Positions 17,892 to 25,775 of a DNA stretch of 64,000 bases are shown here, in pieces. The notes beneath the pieces were generated by a model. That model was not told where the DNA came from. It worked only from the letters and a program-made list of their open reading frames with translations, and ran no database searches. Both the position numbers and the translations under genes were made by a program. The DNA is taken from assembly GCA_963844055.1 (NCBI GenBank), contig CAWJMN010000001.1, forward strand, positions 1,364,001 to 1,428,000. The letters run 5' to 3'. How positions within the stretch are numbered: position 1 is the first letter of the stretch; each line of letters begins with the position of its first letter. The stretch comes from CAWJMN01 sp963844055 (GTDB lineage: Bacteria > Planctomycetota > Planctomycetia > Pirellulales > Pirellulaceae).

Positions 17892-18107
17892 ATGTTGGTG
17901 CTATCAAGGAAGAAAAACGAGAGCATCGTCATCATGGGTGGAATCGTGGTGACGGTAATCGATGTGCGCGGGGACAAGGTGCGCCTGGGCATTACTGCGC
18001 CAAAAGATGTTCCCGTACATCGCAAGGAAGTTGCGGAAGCGCTAAGTCGGCTCGCTGCCGGTGAACAAGGGCAAGCAGTACCTGCCAGCCCAACCCCTAC
18101 GCCGTAA
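17892..18107 (+). CDS. csrA: Carbon storage regulator CsrA
   Basis: A 71-residue RNA-binding dimer that controls translation by binding GGA-containing leaders. The core is canonical: MLVLSRKKNESIVI at the start, VVTVIDVRGDKVRLGITAPKDVPVHRKEV in the middle with the conserved R-L-G-I and V-x-V-H-R-x-E-V. A short Ala/Pro-rich tail follows. The GGGTAAAG ribosome site is next to the start. In many bacteria csrA lies beside fliW and flagellar genes, but here it stands alone between eboE and the convergent rph. The gene is short but the match is unambiguous. Confidence 0.95.
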   Translation: MLVLSRKKNESIVIMGGIVVTVIDVRGDKVRLGITAPKDVPVHRKEVAEALSRLAAGEQGQAVPASPTPTP

Positions 18108-18148
18108 CGACGTTTCCATTTAATCGGCTGTTGTTCTGTCTGCGAGGA

Positions 18149-18853
18149 CTAGAACGGCCAATGTTTTCCCAGGGCCTTTTGTTGGCATTCACGTAGTTCT
18201 TTAATGCCTTGCTTGGCAAGTTTGAGAAGTGCCGCCAGTTCATCGTCACCAAAGGTGGCTTCTTCGCCCGTTCCCTGGATTTCTACAAAGCGTCCACGTC
18301 CGGTCATCACGACGTTCATGTCGACGTCGGCAGAGACATCCTGTTTATAGTCGAGGTCAAGCGCTGGCTTACCATTCACGATGCCGACGCTGATGGCGGC
18401 AACGCTATCGATGAGTGGATACTTTTGTGGATCCGGCAGATCCTTTTCAATCGTACGAATCGCATCGACTAACGCAATGAACGCGCCGGTGATGCTGGCG
18501 GTGCGAGTGCCGCCATCGGCCTCAAGTACGTCGCAATCCACCAAGATGGCGCGTTCGCCGAGTGCTTCTAAATCGATGATCGCACGCAAGCTACGGCCGA
18601 TCAATCGCTGAATCTCGGTCGTACGGCCGTCAACTTTTCCCGCACGCTCACGAGATTTGCGTGGGCTCGTGCTGTGCGGAAGCATGTTGTACTCGGCCGT
18701 GATCCAGCCCTTTCCTTTTCCCGCCATCCAGTCTGGAACTTTTTTGTCAATGCTGGCAGTGCAAAGGACGGTTGTCCCTCCCGCCTGATACAGCACGCTT
18801 CCCGGGGACTGGCGTGTGTAGTTGCGGCGGATTTTGATCGGACGAACCGGCAT
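18149..18853 (-). CDS. rph: Ribonuclease PH
   Basis: A 3'-5' phosphorolytic exoribonuclease that trims tRNA 3' ends in the cytosol. The 234-residue chain has IKIRRNYTRQSPGSVLYQAGGTTVLCTASI at the start, EYNMLPHSTSPRKSRERAGKVDGRTTEIQRLIGRSLR in the middle with the R-x-x-E-I-Q-R-L-I-G-R-S-L-R signature, and DCDVLEADGGTRTASITGAF with the catalytic-region acidic residues. I chose the ATG at 18853 over the in-frame start at 18895 because a GGGAAAG site lies 9 nt before it and family members begin near MPVRP. It is the last gene of the leftward argBDF run, 58 nt after argF. Confidence 0.95.
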   Translation of the reverse strand: MPVRPIKIRRNYTRQSPGSVLYQAGGTTVLCTASIDKKVPDWMAGKGKGWITAEYNMLPHSTSPRKSRERAGKVDGRTTEIQRLIGRSLRAIIDLEALGERAILVDCDVLEADGGTRTASITGAFIALVDAIRTIEKDLPDPQKYPLIDSVAAISVGIVNGKPALDLDYKQDVSADVDMNVVMTGRGRFVEIQGTGEEATFGDDELAALLKLAKQGIKELRECQQKALGKHWPF

Positions 18854-18911
18854 GGAAGACTTTCCCAAATGGGCTTTGTTAAAAGCGAGGAGCAAATCAA
18901 GAGGCTAGTGG

Positions 18912-19844
18912 CTATTTGGCCTTGGTACCCGGTGCACCTAACAGCCAGGCGATCAGGCCCTTTTGCACGTGCATCCGATTGCCCGCTTGAGCAATGACAA
19001 CACTGTTAGGGCCGTCAATCACTTCATCAGTGACTTCTTCACCACGTCGAGCTGGCAGGCAATGCAAGAACTTGCAGTCCGAAGGAGCGTGCTTCATCAG
19101 GGCGGCATTCACTTGATAGGGAGTGAACGCAATCACACGTTGGGCATGTTCTGCCTCTTGGCCCATGCTGGCCCAAACGTCGGTGTAAACGCCGATGGCG
19201 CCCTTAACCGCTTCGCGTGGATCGGTGGTTTGTAGAAGCTTTAGCTCGGGTACTTCGGTTTGCAATTGCTTCAGGAATGGTGCATCAAATTGATAGTCTT
19301 TGGGGCAGCCCACCGTGAACTCGACCCCCAGTTTTCCGCAGGCGATCGCAAGGCTTTTTGCCACGTTGTTTGCATCACCGATGTAGGCCAAACGCTTGCC
19401 GCGAAGGTTGCCAAAGATTTCTTGCAGCGTGAAAAGATCCGCCATCGCTTGGCAAGGATGGGCGCTATCGGTCAGGCCGTTGATCACGGGGACCGTGCAG
19501 TATTTCGCCAATTCTTCAATGCGAGAATGCGCGGTTGTCCGGCAGACGACTGCATCGACGTATTGGCTTAGCACTTGGGAAAAATCAGCGGCGGTTTCAC
19601 GCTTGCCCCATCCAACGTCAGCGCCAAGAAAGAGGCTGTTCCCGCCGAGGTGGGCGATTGCCACTTCAAAGCTAACGCGGGTACGCAGGGATTGCTTTTC
19701 AAAAAGCATGCCTAGCACGCGTCCCGGTAGGAGCGGTTCGCGCACGCCTTGGGCAAGCTTCGCCTTCAGGTCCTTAGAAACGGCAAGGACATGCTCCACT
19801 TCAGCAGCAGACAATTCCAATAAGGTCAAAACGTGTCGCGTCAT
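18912..19844 (-). CDS. argF: Ornithine carbamoyltransferase
   Basis: Forms citrulline from ornithine and carbamoyl phosphate, the sixth step of arginine synthesis. Its 310 residues match the usual length. The carbamoyl-phosphate loop reads KQSLRTRVSFE, with Ser-Leu-Arg-Thr-Arg where the most common form is STRTR. The SxRTR contacts are kept. Downstream are SAHPCQAMADL (H-P-C-Q ornithine/carbamoyl contact) and FLHCLPARRGEEV (H-C-L-P active-site cysteine loop). The GGTGA ribosome site precedes the ATG. It lies 75 nt after argD and 58 nt before rph in the same direction, which suggests one transcript. Confidence 0.95.
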   Translation of the reverse strand: MTRHVLTLLELSAAEVEHVLAVSKDLKAKLAQGVREPLLPGRVLGMLFEKQSLRTRVSFEVAIAHLGGNSLFLGADVGWGKRETAADFSQVLSQYVDAVVCRTTAHSRIEELAKYCTVPVINGLTDSAHPCQAMADLFTLQEIFGNLRGKRLAYIGDANNVAKSLAIACGKLGVEFTVGCPKDYQFDAPFLKQLQTEVPELKLLQTTDPREAVKGAIGVYTDVWASMGQEAEHAQRVIAFTPYQVNAALMKHAPSDCKFLHCLPARRGEEVTDEVIDGPNSVVIAQAGNRMHVQKGLIAWLLGAPGTKAK

Positions 19845-19919
19845 TCGAATTCACCGCCCCTAACCCAACATCTCACACCAAAAAGAACCTGTCACAACCA
19901 CGGAACCGATTTGCCGCCA

Positions 19920-21128
19920 CTACTTACGCGGCAAATCCTTGATGACATCGCACAGGATGTCACAACCTTCTTCGATTTGTTCTTCGGGAAGGTTCATTGC
20001 AGGCAAAAGCCGAATTACAACGTTCTGCGTGCAATTGATCAGCAGTTTGCGATCCAAGCAGGCCTTCACCACAGGTGCGCCTTCTACGGACAGCTCCACG
20101 CCAACCATCGTGCCTACCACACGCACATCGCGAACCAGTTCGCACTCTTCCTTAAGACGAGTAAAGCGACGCAGGAAGACTTCACCGACTCGCTTGGCAG
20201 CTTCGAGCAGACCGTCTTGTTCAATCGCTTCAATGGTGGCAATGCCGGCACGTGCGGCGATGGGATTACCACCAAACGTTGCGGCATGCATGCCGGGACG
20301 AAGTGCAGGTGCGATCTTTTTGTTGGCGAGCATCGCTCCGCCCGCAATGCCACCACACAGTGCCTTGGCCAACGTCAGAACGTCGGGTGTAACGCCAAAG
20401 TGTTGGTAGCCAAACCAATGACCGGTTCGGCCGCAACCGGTTTGAACTTCGTCGAAGATCAAAAGGAGGTCGCGTTCATCGGCTAACTTACGCAGGCCTT
20501 GTAAAAATCCTGGTGGTGGGATGCGTACGCCCCCTTCACCTTGGATCGGCTCGACCATGATCGCGCACGTTTCGTCGTCGATCAGGCGTGCGACCGCTTC
20601 GAGGTCGCCAAAGGGGGCGTATTGAAAACCGGCCACTAGTGGGCCTAGGCCTTCATGATATTTTGGTTGAGCCGTTGCCGACAGCGCGCCCAGCGTACGG
20701 CCATGAAAACCGCCGGTGAACGTGATGATCTTGTAACGCCCCTTCGATGCGGCCAAACGTGCCAACTTGATGGCGGCCTCATTGGCTTCGGCACCGCTAT
20801 TGCAAAAGAAGGCCTGGCCGCCAAAGCTGCGGTCGCTGAGAAGTTGTGCCCACCGCCCTTGGGCATCCATGTGCCAGGTGTTTGGTACGTGGATTAGCGT
20901 GGCAACTTGCTCTTGAACGGCGCGTACGACGTGAGGTGGGCAGTGTCCCAAAAGGTTGCAGCCCCAGCCAGGGAAGAAGTCGAGGTAGCGGTTACCTTCC
21001 GCATCCCACACCCAGGAGCCTTCGCCGCGCACGAGGTTGACGGGGTAGCGGTTGTAGTTGGCAATCACATACTGCTTGAACAGTTCTACCGTCTCTGACG
21101 AACTCATTCCAACGACATCGGTGGTCAT
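19920..21128 (-). CDS. argD: Acetylornithine aminotransferase
   Basis: PLP enzyme that converts N-acetylglutamate semialdehyde to N-acetylornithine. The 402-residue protein has the class III aminotransferase features: FFCNSGAEANEAAIKLAR, GFHGRTLGALSATAQ, IMVEPIQGEGG, LLIFDEVQTGCGRTG with the aspartate that binds the pyridine nitrogen, and LTLAKALCGG with the Schiff-base lysine. An AGGAGGG site lies 6 nt before the ATG, so the start is firm. It sits between argB and argF on the same strand, which supports the arginine role over the related succinylornithine or ornithine-oxo-acid aminotransferases. Confidence 0.94.
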   Translation of the reverse strand: MTTDVVGMSSSETVELFKQYVIANYNRYPVNLVRGEGSWVWDAEGNRYLDFFPGWGCNLLGHCPPHVVRAVQEQVATLIHVPNTWHMDAQGRWAQLLSDRSFGGQAFFCNSGAEANEAAIKLARLAASKGRYKIITFTGGFHGRTLGALSATAQPKYHEGLGPLVAGFQYAPFGDLEAVARLIDDETCAIMVEPIQGEGGVRIPPPGFLQGLRKLADERDLLLIFDEVQTGCGRTGHWFGYQHFGVTPDVLTLAKALCGGIAGGAMLANKKIAPALRPGMHAATFGGNPIAARAGIATIEAIEQDGLLEAAKRVGEVFLRRFTRLKEECELVRDVRVVGTMVGVELSVEGAPVVKACLDRKLLINCTQNVVIRLLPAMNLPEEQIEEGCDILCDVIKDLPRK

Positions 21129-21238
21129 GACAACCCTCCTCTTTTGTGCTGCCTTACTCGCTTACGAGGTCGTTCGCAAATGCAAGAACGACCTTTTTCA
21201 CCCGCCTAATCTTCTGGTCATACGATTCGATTGGCAAT

Positions 21239-22120
21239 TTAGCTTGCCTTGACGATTTCTGTACCTACACCTTGCGTGGTGTAGATTTCTAGAAGGAGTG
21301 AATGGCGAATACGGCCATCCACAATGTGCACCTTCTTGACGCCGCGGTCGAGTGTTTCCAAGCAGGCTTCGACCTTAGGAATCATTCCGGAATCAATCAC
21401 GCCGGTGCGGATCAACTCGCGTGCTTCAACATCCGTGAGAGAGTGGATGATCGAAGTTGGGTCGGCCTTGTCACGCCGAACACCGTTTACATCGCTCATG
21501 TAAATCAGCTTTTCGGCGCCGAGGGCCTGAGCAACCGCCGTGGCTGCCGTGTCGGCATTGACGTTCAACTTGCCGCCGTCGGCAGCCAGAGCCATCGATG
21601 GAATTATCGGAACTTGGCCGACGTAGCACAGCTTTTCAATCGGACCGCGATCGACACGCGTAACACGCCCGACATGGCCAAGATCGATCTGCTCACCATT
21701 TTCGCCGGTAAGCATCATCTTTTCGCCAAACAGCACATTGGTCGTGCGGAAGTTGAAATTCATCGCGCGGCCCCCCAGCTCTTCAATCGCCTGGGTAATT
21801 CGCTCGTTGGTCTGATAGGCCAAGACCTCTTCCACGATCTTCAAAGTGGCATCGTCGGTGTAACGTCGGCCACGGATCTTTTTGGGGACAAGGCCGGCCG
21901 CATCCATCGCGCGATCAATCGCAGCGCCACCACCATGCACGACGACGGGACGCATCCCAACCGTCTCCATAAAGACGATGTCCAGCAGCGTATGCCGCAG
22001 GGCATCCTCATCCTCCATCACGCTGCCGCCAAGCTTAATGACTGTAATCTTGTCTCGAAACCGACGAATCCAACCCATCGCCTCGATCAGGGTGTCTGCC
22101 TTTTGAATCGCTTCTTGCAA
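21239..22120 (-). CDS. argB: Acetylglutamate kinase
   Basis: Phosphorylates N-acetylglutamate, usually the controlled step of arginine synthesis. The 293-residue chain has VIKLGGSVMEDED for ATP, RPVVVHGGGAAID for substrate, and KLNVNADTAATAVAQALGA before IYMSDVNGV. The start is not an ATG. Homologous chains include the helix AIQKADTLIEAMGW, and a GGTGGAGG site lies 9 nt before the TTG at 22120, so I start there rather than at the ATG at 22078 or the TTG at 22144. An N-terminal helix of this kind is found in arginine-inhibited ArgB forms, so feedback inhibition is possible. First gene of the leftward arg run. Confidence 0.92.
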   Translation of the reverse strand: MQEAIQKADTLIEAMGWIRRFRDKITVIKLGGSVMEDEDALRHTLLDIVFMETVGMRPVVVHGGGAAIDRAMDAAGLVPKKIRGRRYTDDATLKIVEEVLAYQTNERITQAIEELGGRAMNFNFRTTNVLFGEKMMLTGENGEQIDLGHVGRVTRVDRGPIEKLCYVGQVPIIPSMALAADGGKLNVNADTAATAVAQALGAEKLIYMSDVNGVRRDKADPTSIIHSLTDVEARELIRTGVIDSGMIPKVEACLETLDRGVKKVHIVDGRIRHSLLLEIYTTQGVGTEIVKAS

Positions 22121-22524
22121 CGAACGAAACCTCCACCAAATCAAGTAAAATGGGCCGAGCTGCGGTTAGAAGAATGAGAAAACTGCCATCAGCTTGGAAT
22201 CAATTGCCCCGTTAGGTTGAAGCACCAAATATTAGGGGGTAGCTTCTCTCAGGCCCCTGGGGCTGAGACCATAAATTATTTGCCAAACCGTAAGTTATCG
22301 AATCTCCGGACCGGGCTGTCAACGCGGAAACCCCAACTCACTAAAAATTAGCGCTAGCTTGGCCGCCCTTGCGGTGGTGTGCCGATCCTCCCTACTAGCT
22401 GTAGGTCCTGATTCCTGCCACCATATTTTGAGCCGTGGGTCGCAGTTCTGGACGAGCGCTTCCGCTCTTTGCCCCGGCCTTCGGACTCAGTTTGTTCTTC
22501 TCGAGCTTCATGGCGTAAACCACG
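22121..22524. other. Divergent intergenic region between argB and the GlmU-like gene
   Basis: 404 bp holding both promoters. It contains an imperfect 22-bp palindrome at 22247-22268 (arms TCTCAG and CTGAGA around CCCCTGGGG) and an 8-bp palindrome TAGCGCTA at 22349-22356. Either could be an operator, but neither matches an ARG box. No known riboswitch fits. Confidence 0.4.
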
Positions 22525-23286
22525 ATGAATTCTTCACTTGCAATCGTTTTGGCCGGCGGTCAAGGGACTCGGATGAAGTCCGATCTTCCCAAGGTGCTGT
22601 GCCCCGTTTTGGGGCGCCCAATGATCCATTACGCACTGGATGCGCTCGAGGCTGTAGGGATTGCAAAGGTGGTGGTGGTGGTGGGCTACCGGGCTGAAGA
22701 CGTTCAGGAAACTCTGCAAGGACGAAAGAATCTCAATTTTGCTTTACAGTCTCAGCGACTGGGGACGGGGCACGCGGTCATGATGGCCCGCCCTTTTTTG
22801 GAAGGGCACCAGGGGCCGGTCGTGGTGGTGGCGGGTGACTCTCCCTTGATTCAGGCTAGTTCGCTGCAAAAACTGCTCGATCATTTTGCTGCCCATACTC
22901 CTGGCTGCTTGTTGGGGACGCTCCACAAGCCCAACCCCGTTGGTCTAGGCCGGATCGTTCGAAGTGAATCTGGAGAGTTTGTCGGGATTGTAGAGGAGAA
23001 AGATGCGACTCCCGAGCAGCGACAAATTACCGAAGTCAATATGAGCACCTATGTGTTTTCGGGTCCGGATTTGCTGACTGCGCTGGATTTGCTGGGGAAC
23101 GACAACCGCCAAAAGGAGTATTACCTAACGGACTGCCCCGGAATCCTAGGAAAGCGTGGCAAAAGGGTTGAGGCGCTTAGTGTACTAACGCCCAGCGAAG
23201 CGCTCAGCATCAACACCCCGGAGGAATTAGCCCTCGTGGAAGAAGAGATGCTTCGGCTGGGCTATCCTCGCGGAAACGCCTCTTAG
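22525..23286 (+). CDS. GlmU-type N-acetylglucosamine-1-phosphate uridylyltransferase, single domain
   Basis: Nucleotidyltransferase that should make UDP-N-acetylglucosamine from GlcNAc-1-phosphate and UTP for cell-wall and lipopolysaccharide precursors. The 253 residues cover only the N-terminal pyrophosphorylase domain of GlmU: LAGGQGTRMKSDLPKVL (nucleotide loop), SQRLGTGHAVM, VVVAGDSPLI with the metal aspartate, EKDATPEQRQITEVNMSTYVF, and NDNRQKEYYLTD. The left-handed beta-helix acetyltransferase half is absent, so acetylation of glucosamine-1-phosphate must come from another protein. It lies 58 nt before prs. A glmU-prs neighbour pair also occurs in Firmicutes. I leave the gene symbol blank because it is half of the bifunctional enzyme. 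Confidence 0.85.
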   Translation: MNSSLAIVLAGGQGTRMKSDLPKVLCPVLGRPMIHYALDALEAVGIAKVVVVVGYRAEDVQETLQGRKNLNFALQSQRLGTGHAVMMARPFLEGHQGPVVVVAGDSPLIQASSLQKLLDHFAAHTPGCLLGTLHKPNPVGLGRIVRSESGEFVGIVEEKDATPEQRQITEVNMSTYVFSGPDLLTALDLLGNDNRQKEYYLTDCPGILGKRGKRVEALSVLTPSEALSINTPEELALVEEEMLRLGYPRGNAS

Positions 23287-23344
23287 AGATTACGCTAGAA
23301 GGCTTCTCCTTAGCCATTCACCCTTCTGAGTTTGATCGTGTGCC

Positions 23345-24301
23345 ATGCGCGAATTGAAGATCTTTTCTGGACAGGCCAACCGTGCTCTTGCCAAGAACAT
23401 TTGCAACCACCTGCATTTGCCATTGGGAGAGATTGAGCTTGGCAAATTCTCAGATGGTGAGAACTTCTGCAAGATTGAAGAAGACATCCGCGGTCGCGAT
23501 GTGTTTCTAGTGCAGCCGACGTGCCCGCCGGTGAATGACAATCTGATGGAATTGCTCATCATGATTGACAGTTGCAAACGGGCCAGTGCGAAGCGCATCA
23601 CCGCCGTAATGCCCTACTTTGGCTATGCACGCCAAGATCGCAAAGATGAAGGGCGCGTGCCGATCACCGCCAAGCTGGTTGCTAATTTGATCACGCGTGC
23701 TGGTGCGGATCGCGTGCTGACGATGGATCTCCATTCGCCTCAGATCCAAGGCTTTTTCGACGTTCCTGTCGACAACATGTATGCGGCACCTGTTCTGAAT
23801 GACTTCATCACCTCGCTGGGAACGCCTGACAACGATCGCGTTGTAGTTAGCCCCGATGTGGGAAGCATCAAGCGAGCACTGGGGCACGCCAAACGTCTTG
23901 GTGGCAACTTGGCGATTGTCGATAAACGCCGTTACAGCGGAACAGAGACCAGCCAAGAGCACATTATTGGTGGGCCGATTGAGGGACGCGTGGCGATCAT
24001 GTTTGACGACATGATCTCTACCGGCGGCAGCATTTGCGGAGCCGCAGAAAAGGTACACGCGGCCGGCGCGAAGGAAATCTACGTGGCGGCAACGCACGGC
24101 GTCCTTTGCGGCAAGGCCATTGAAAAGATCATGGCTGCTCCGATCACGGCACTTGCCGTAACAGATACGATTCCAATTCCGCCGGAGAAAATGACCTCCA
24201 AGATCAAGGTGTTGACCGTGGCGCCGCTGCTTGCAGAGGCGATCAAGCGGATTCACCATGATCAGTCGCTAAGTTTCCTCTTCGATAAGACGGATGAATA
24301 G
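23345..24301 (+). CDS. prs: Ribose-phosphate pyrophosphokinase
   Basis: Makes phosphoribosyl pyrophosphate from ribose-5-phosphate and ATP for nucleotide, histidine and tryptophan synthesis. The 318-residue class I enzyme shows LKIFSGQANRALAKNI at the start, YFGYARQDRKDEGRVPITAKL (ATP flap and R-Q-D-R-K), TMDLHSPQIQGFFDVPVDN, VVSPDVGSIKRA, and VMFDDMISTGGSI (PRPP loop). All key residues are present. It follows the GlmU-like gene by 58 nt and precedes the zinc-ribbon gene by 12 nt, so the three are probably cotranscribed. Confidence 0.96.
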   Translation: MRELKIFSGQANRALAKNICNHLHLPLGEIELGKFSDGENFCKIEEDIRGRDVFLVQPTCPPVNDNLMELLIMIDSCKRASAKRITAVMPYFGYARQDRKDEGRVPITAKLVANLITRAGADRVLTMDLHSPQIQGFFDVPVDNMYAAPVLNDFITSLGTPDNDRVVVSPDVGSIKRALGHAKRLGGNLAIVDKRRYSGTETSQEHIIGGPIEGRVAIMFDDMISTGGSICGAAEKVHAAGAKEIYVAATHGVLCGKAIEKIMAAPITALAVTDTIPIPPEKMTSKIKVLTVAPLLAEAIKRIHHDQSLSFLFDKTDE

Positions 24302-24313
24302 CTCAGGTTGTCT

Positions 24314-25141
24314 ATGACCAACCTTTCCTTGCAATGCCCGCTGTGCGGGTCCATGATGGAAATCGACGCCAGCATGGCTGGTATGCAGGTGGCTTGTCCC
24401 ACGTGCCAGGGAGTCGTGCAGACGCCGCCACTGGAAATGGGGCCAGGGATCGTTCCGGCCGCAGAGCCGCTGTCGCTGGGTTGTCCGATTTGCCAAGGAG
24501 CATTTCAAGTTGTTCCAGAGATGGCGGGGCAACAGGTCGCTTGCCCGCACTGTCAGTCTCCCGTGGGGATTCCCGATCTTTGGAATGCGGGTGCTCCCCC
24601 GGTGATGGAAATGGGGGGCATGTCGATGCCTCCGTTTGAGCCACCGCCGGTCGAAGCCCCTGATGATGGGCTGCCTGTTGTTCGTTCGGGAAAAAAGAAG
24701 AAGCGGATCGGACCAAACATCGCCGACCTGCTTCCGCCCGGTGCGGAAAGTCTTCCGCCGGAACTTCCTCCCGTTCCAGCAGAGCCAGCTCCACTGCCTA
24801 AGGATGATCCGGCCGCACTAGCAGCCGCGTTGCTTCCTCCTGGCGTTGCCGCTGGCGGTCCGGTGACCGTGGGAGAGCAAAAAGCAATTTCAACAACGCC
24901 TTCCAAGCGTCCCGTTCGATTGCCAACATCGGCCCACGGAAAAGTGGTGCCGACGCCCGACGGTGGTTACACCACGCTTCAAGACAAACCGACGATGGTC
25001 GATACGGCCGCAGGGCCGATGGAAGTTCGCAAGCTCAGCCCCGAAGAAAAGGCAAAGCGTCGCTTCCGCATGAACCTGATCATGTACGGCGTTTGTCTAC
25101 TGATCCTGATCATTGCAGGATATGTCTTTACGATGTTGTAG
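24314..25141 (+). CDS. Double zinc-ribbon protein with C-terminal membrane anchor
   Basis: The 275-residue protein has two zinc ribbons, C8-P-L-C11 with C28-P-T-C31, and C57-P-I-C60 with C77-P-H-C80. A long Pro/Ala-rich linker follows with a basic patch (GKKKKRIGPNI) at about residue 130. It ends in one hydrophobic helix (MNLIMYGVCLLILIIAGYVF) just before the stop, so the protein is a tail-anchored type with its bulk in the cytoplasm. The ATG at 24314 is preferred to a TTG two codons upstream, although the ribosome site is weak. It lies 12 nt after prs, but I see no functional link. Confidence 0.65.
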   Translation: MTNLSLQCPLCGSMMEIDASMAGMQVACPTCQGVVQTPPLEMGPGIVPAAEPLSLGCPICQGAFQVVPEMAGQQVACPHCQSPVGIPDLWNAGAPPVMEMGGMSMPPFEPPPVEAPDDGLPVVRSGKKKKRIGPNIADLLPPGAESLPPELPPVPAEPAPLPKDDPAALAAALLPPGVAAGGPVTVGEQKAISTTPSKRPVRLPTSAHGKVVPTPDGGYTTLQDKPTMVDTAAGPMEVRKLSPEEKAKRRFRMNLIMYGVCLLILIIAGYVFTML

Positions 25142-25276
25142 TGCTTAGCATGACGAACACTTGTTCGTCGCGACTTAATTCCTCTTTGCATTTTGCTGGA
25201 CCGCATTGGTTTGGCGCACTATAAGGCAGTTGGCGTCTCAACCTGCTTTTACTCCGTACTGTAGGAGGCCCGCGCC

Positions 25277-25759
25277 ATGCAAAAGCCTAACGTGGAATTG
25301 GTCGAAGGGGATCTTCTCGATCAGCCCGTCGAAGTGATTGTGAACGCTTGGAACCGCAACGTCATTCCTTGGTGGTTGTTGTTGCCCCAGGGTGTTTCAG
25401 GAGCGATCAAGCGGCGTGGAGGAACCGGACCCTTCAAAGAACTTGCCAAGTATGGCGCCATGCCGCTGGGGTCTGCGGTACTCACGTCCGCAGGACGATT
25501 GCCGTTCAAGGGAATCATCCACGTGGCCGGTATTAATTTGCTGTGGCGAGCAACCGAGTTATCGATTCGCAGTTCGATTAAAAATGCCATGGCCATCGTC
25601 AGTGAACAGCGGTTTGGTTCCGTTGCGTTTCCACTGATTGGGACCGGGTCGGGTGGCTTTCGTCAGAACCAAGCTCAAGAGCTGATTCTAGAAACACTGG
25701 AACACTGTGATTGTCCCGCGTTGGCACGGGTAGTGGTGTTTCGACGAAACCCACATTAG
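25277..25759 (+). CDS. Macro domain protein (ADP-ribose-binding type)
   Basis: A 160-residue protein that is one macro domain. Family hallmarks are VELVEGDLLDQPVEVIVNAWN at the start, QGVSGAIKRRGG in the ligand loop, MPLGSAVLTSAG, IIHVAGI, and FPLIGTGSGGF in the phosphate loop. It belongs to a variant in which the usual NAAN is NAWNRN and a WWLLLPQ insert precedes the GVSGAI loop. Macro domains bind or hydrolyse ADP-ribose derivatives. Activity of this variant cannot be decided here. A TAGGAGG site precedes the ATG. No ADP-ribosyltransferase lies nearby, so a toxin-antitoxin pair is not indicated. Confidence 0.85.
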   Translation: MQKPNVELVEGDLLDQPVEVIVNAWNRNVIPWWLLLPQGVSGAIKRRGGTGPFKELAKYGAMPLGSAVLTSAGRLPFKGIIHVAGINLLWRATELSIRSSIKNAMAIVSEQRFGSVAFPLIGTGSGGFRQNQAQELILETLEHCDCPALARVVVFRRNPH

Positions 25760-25775
25760 CTTTGTGCAAATCGCA

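Noticed and set aside
22235..22340. Possible TPP riboswitch: GGGG and CTGAGA upstream of the GlmU-like gene
   Set aside because: The second half of the aptamer (the CCTGAT and GCGTAGGGA type segments) is missing, and the downstream gene is not thiamine-related.
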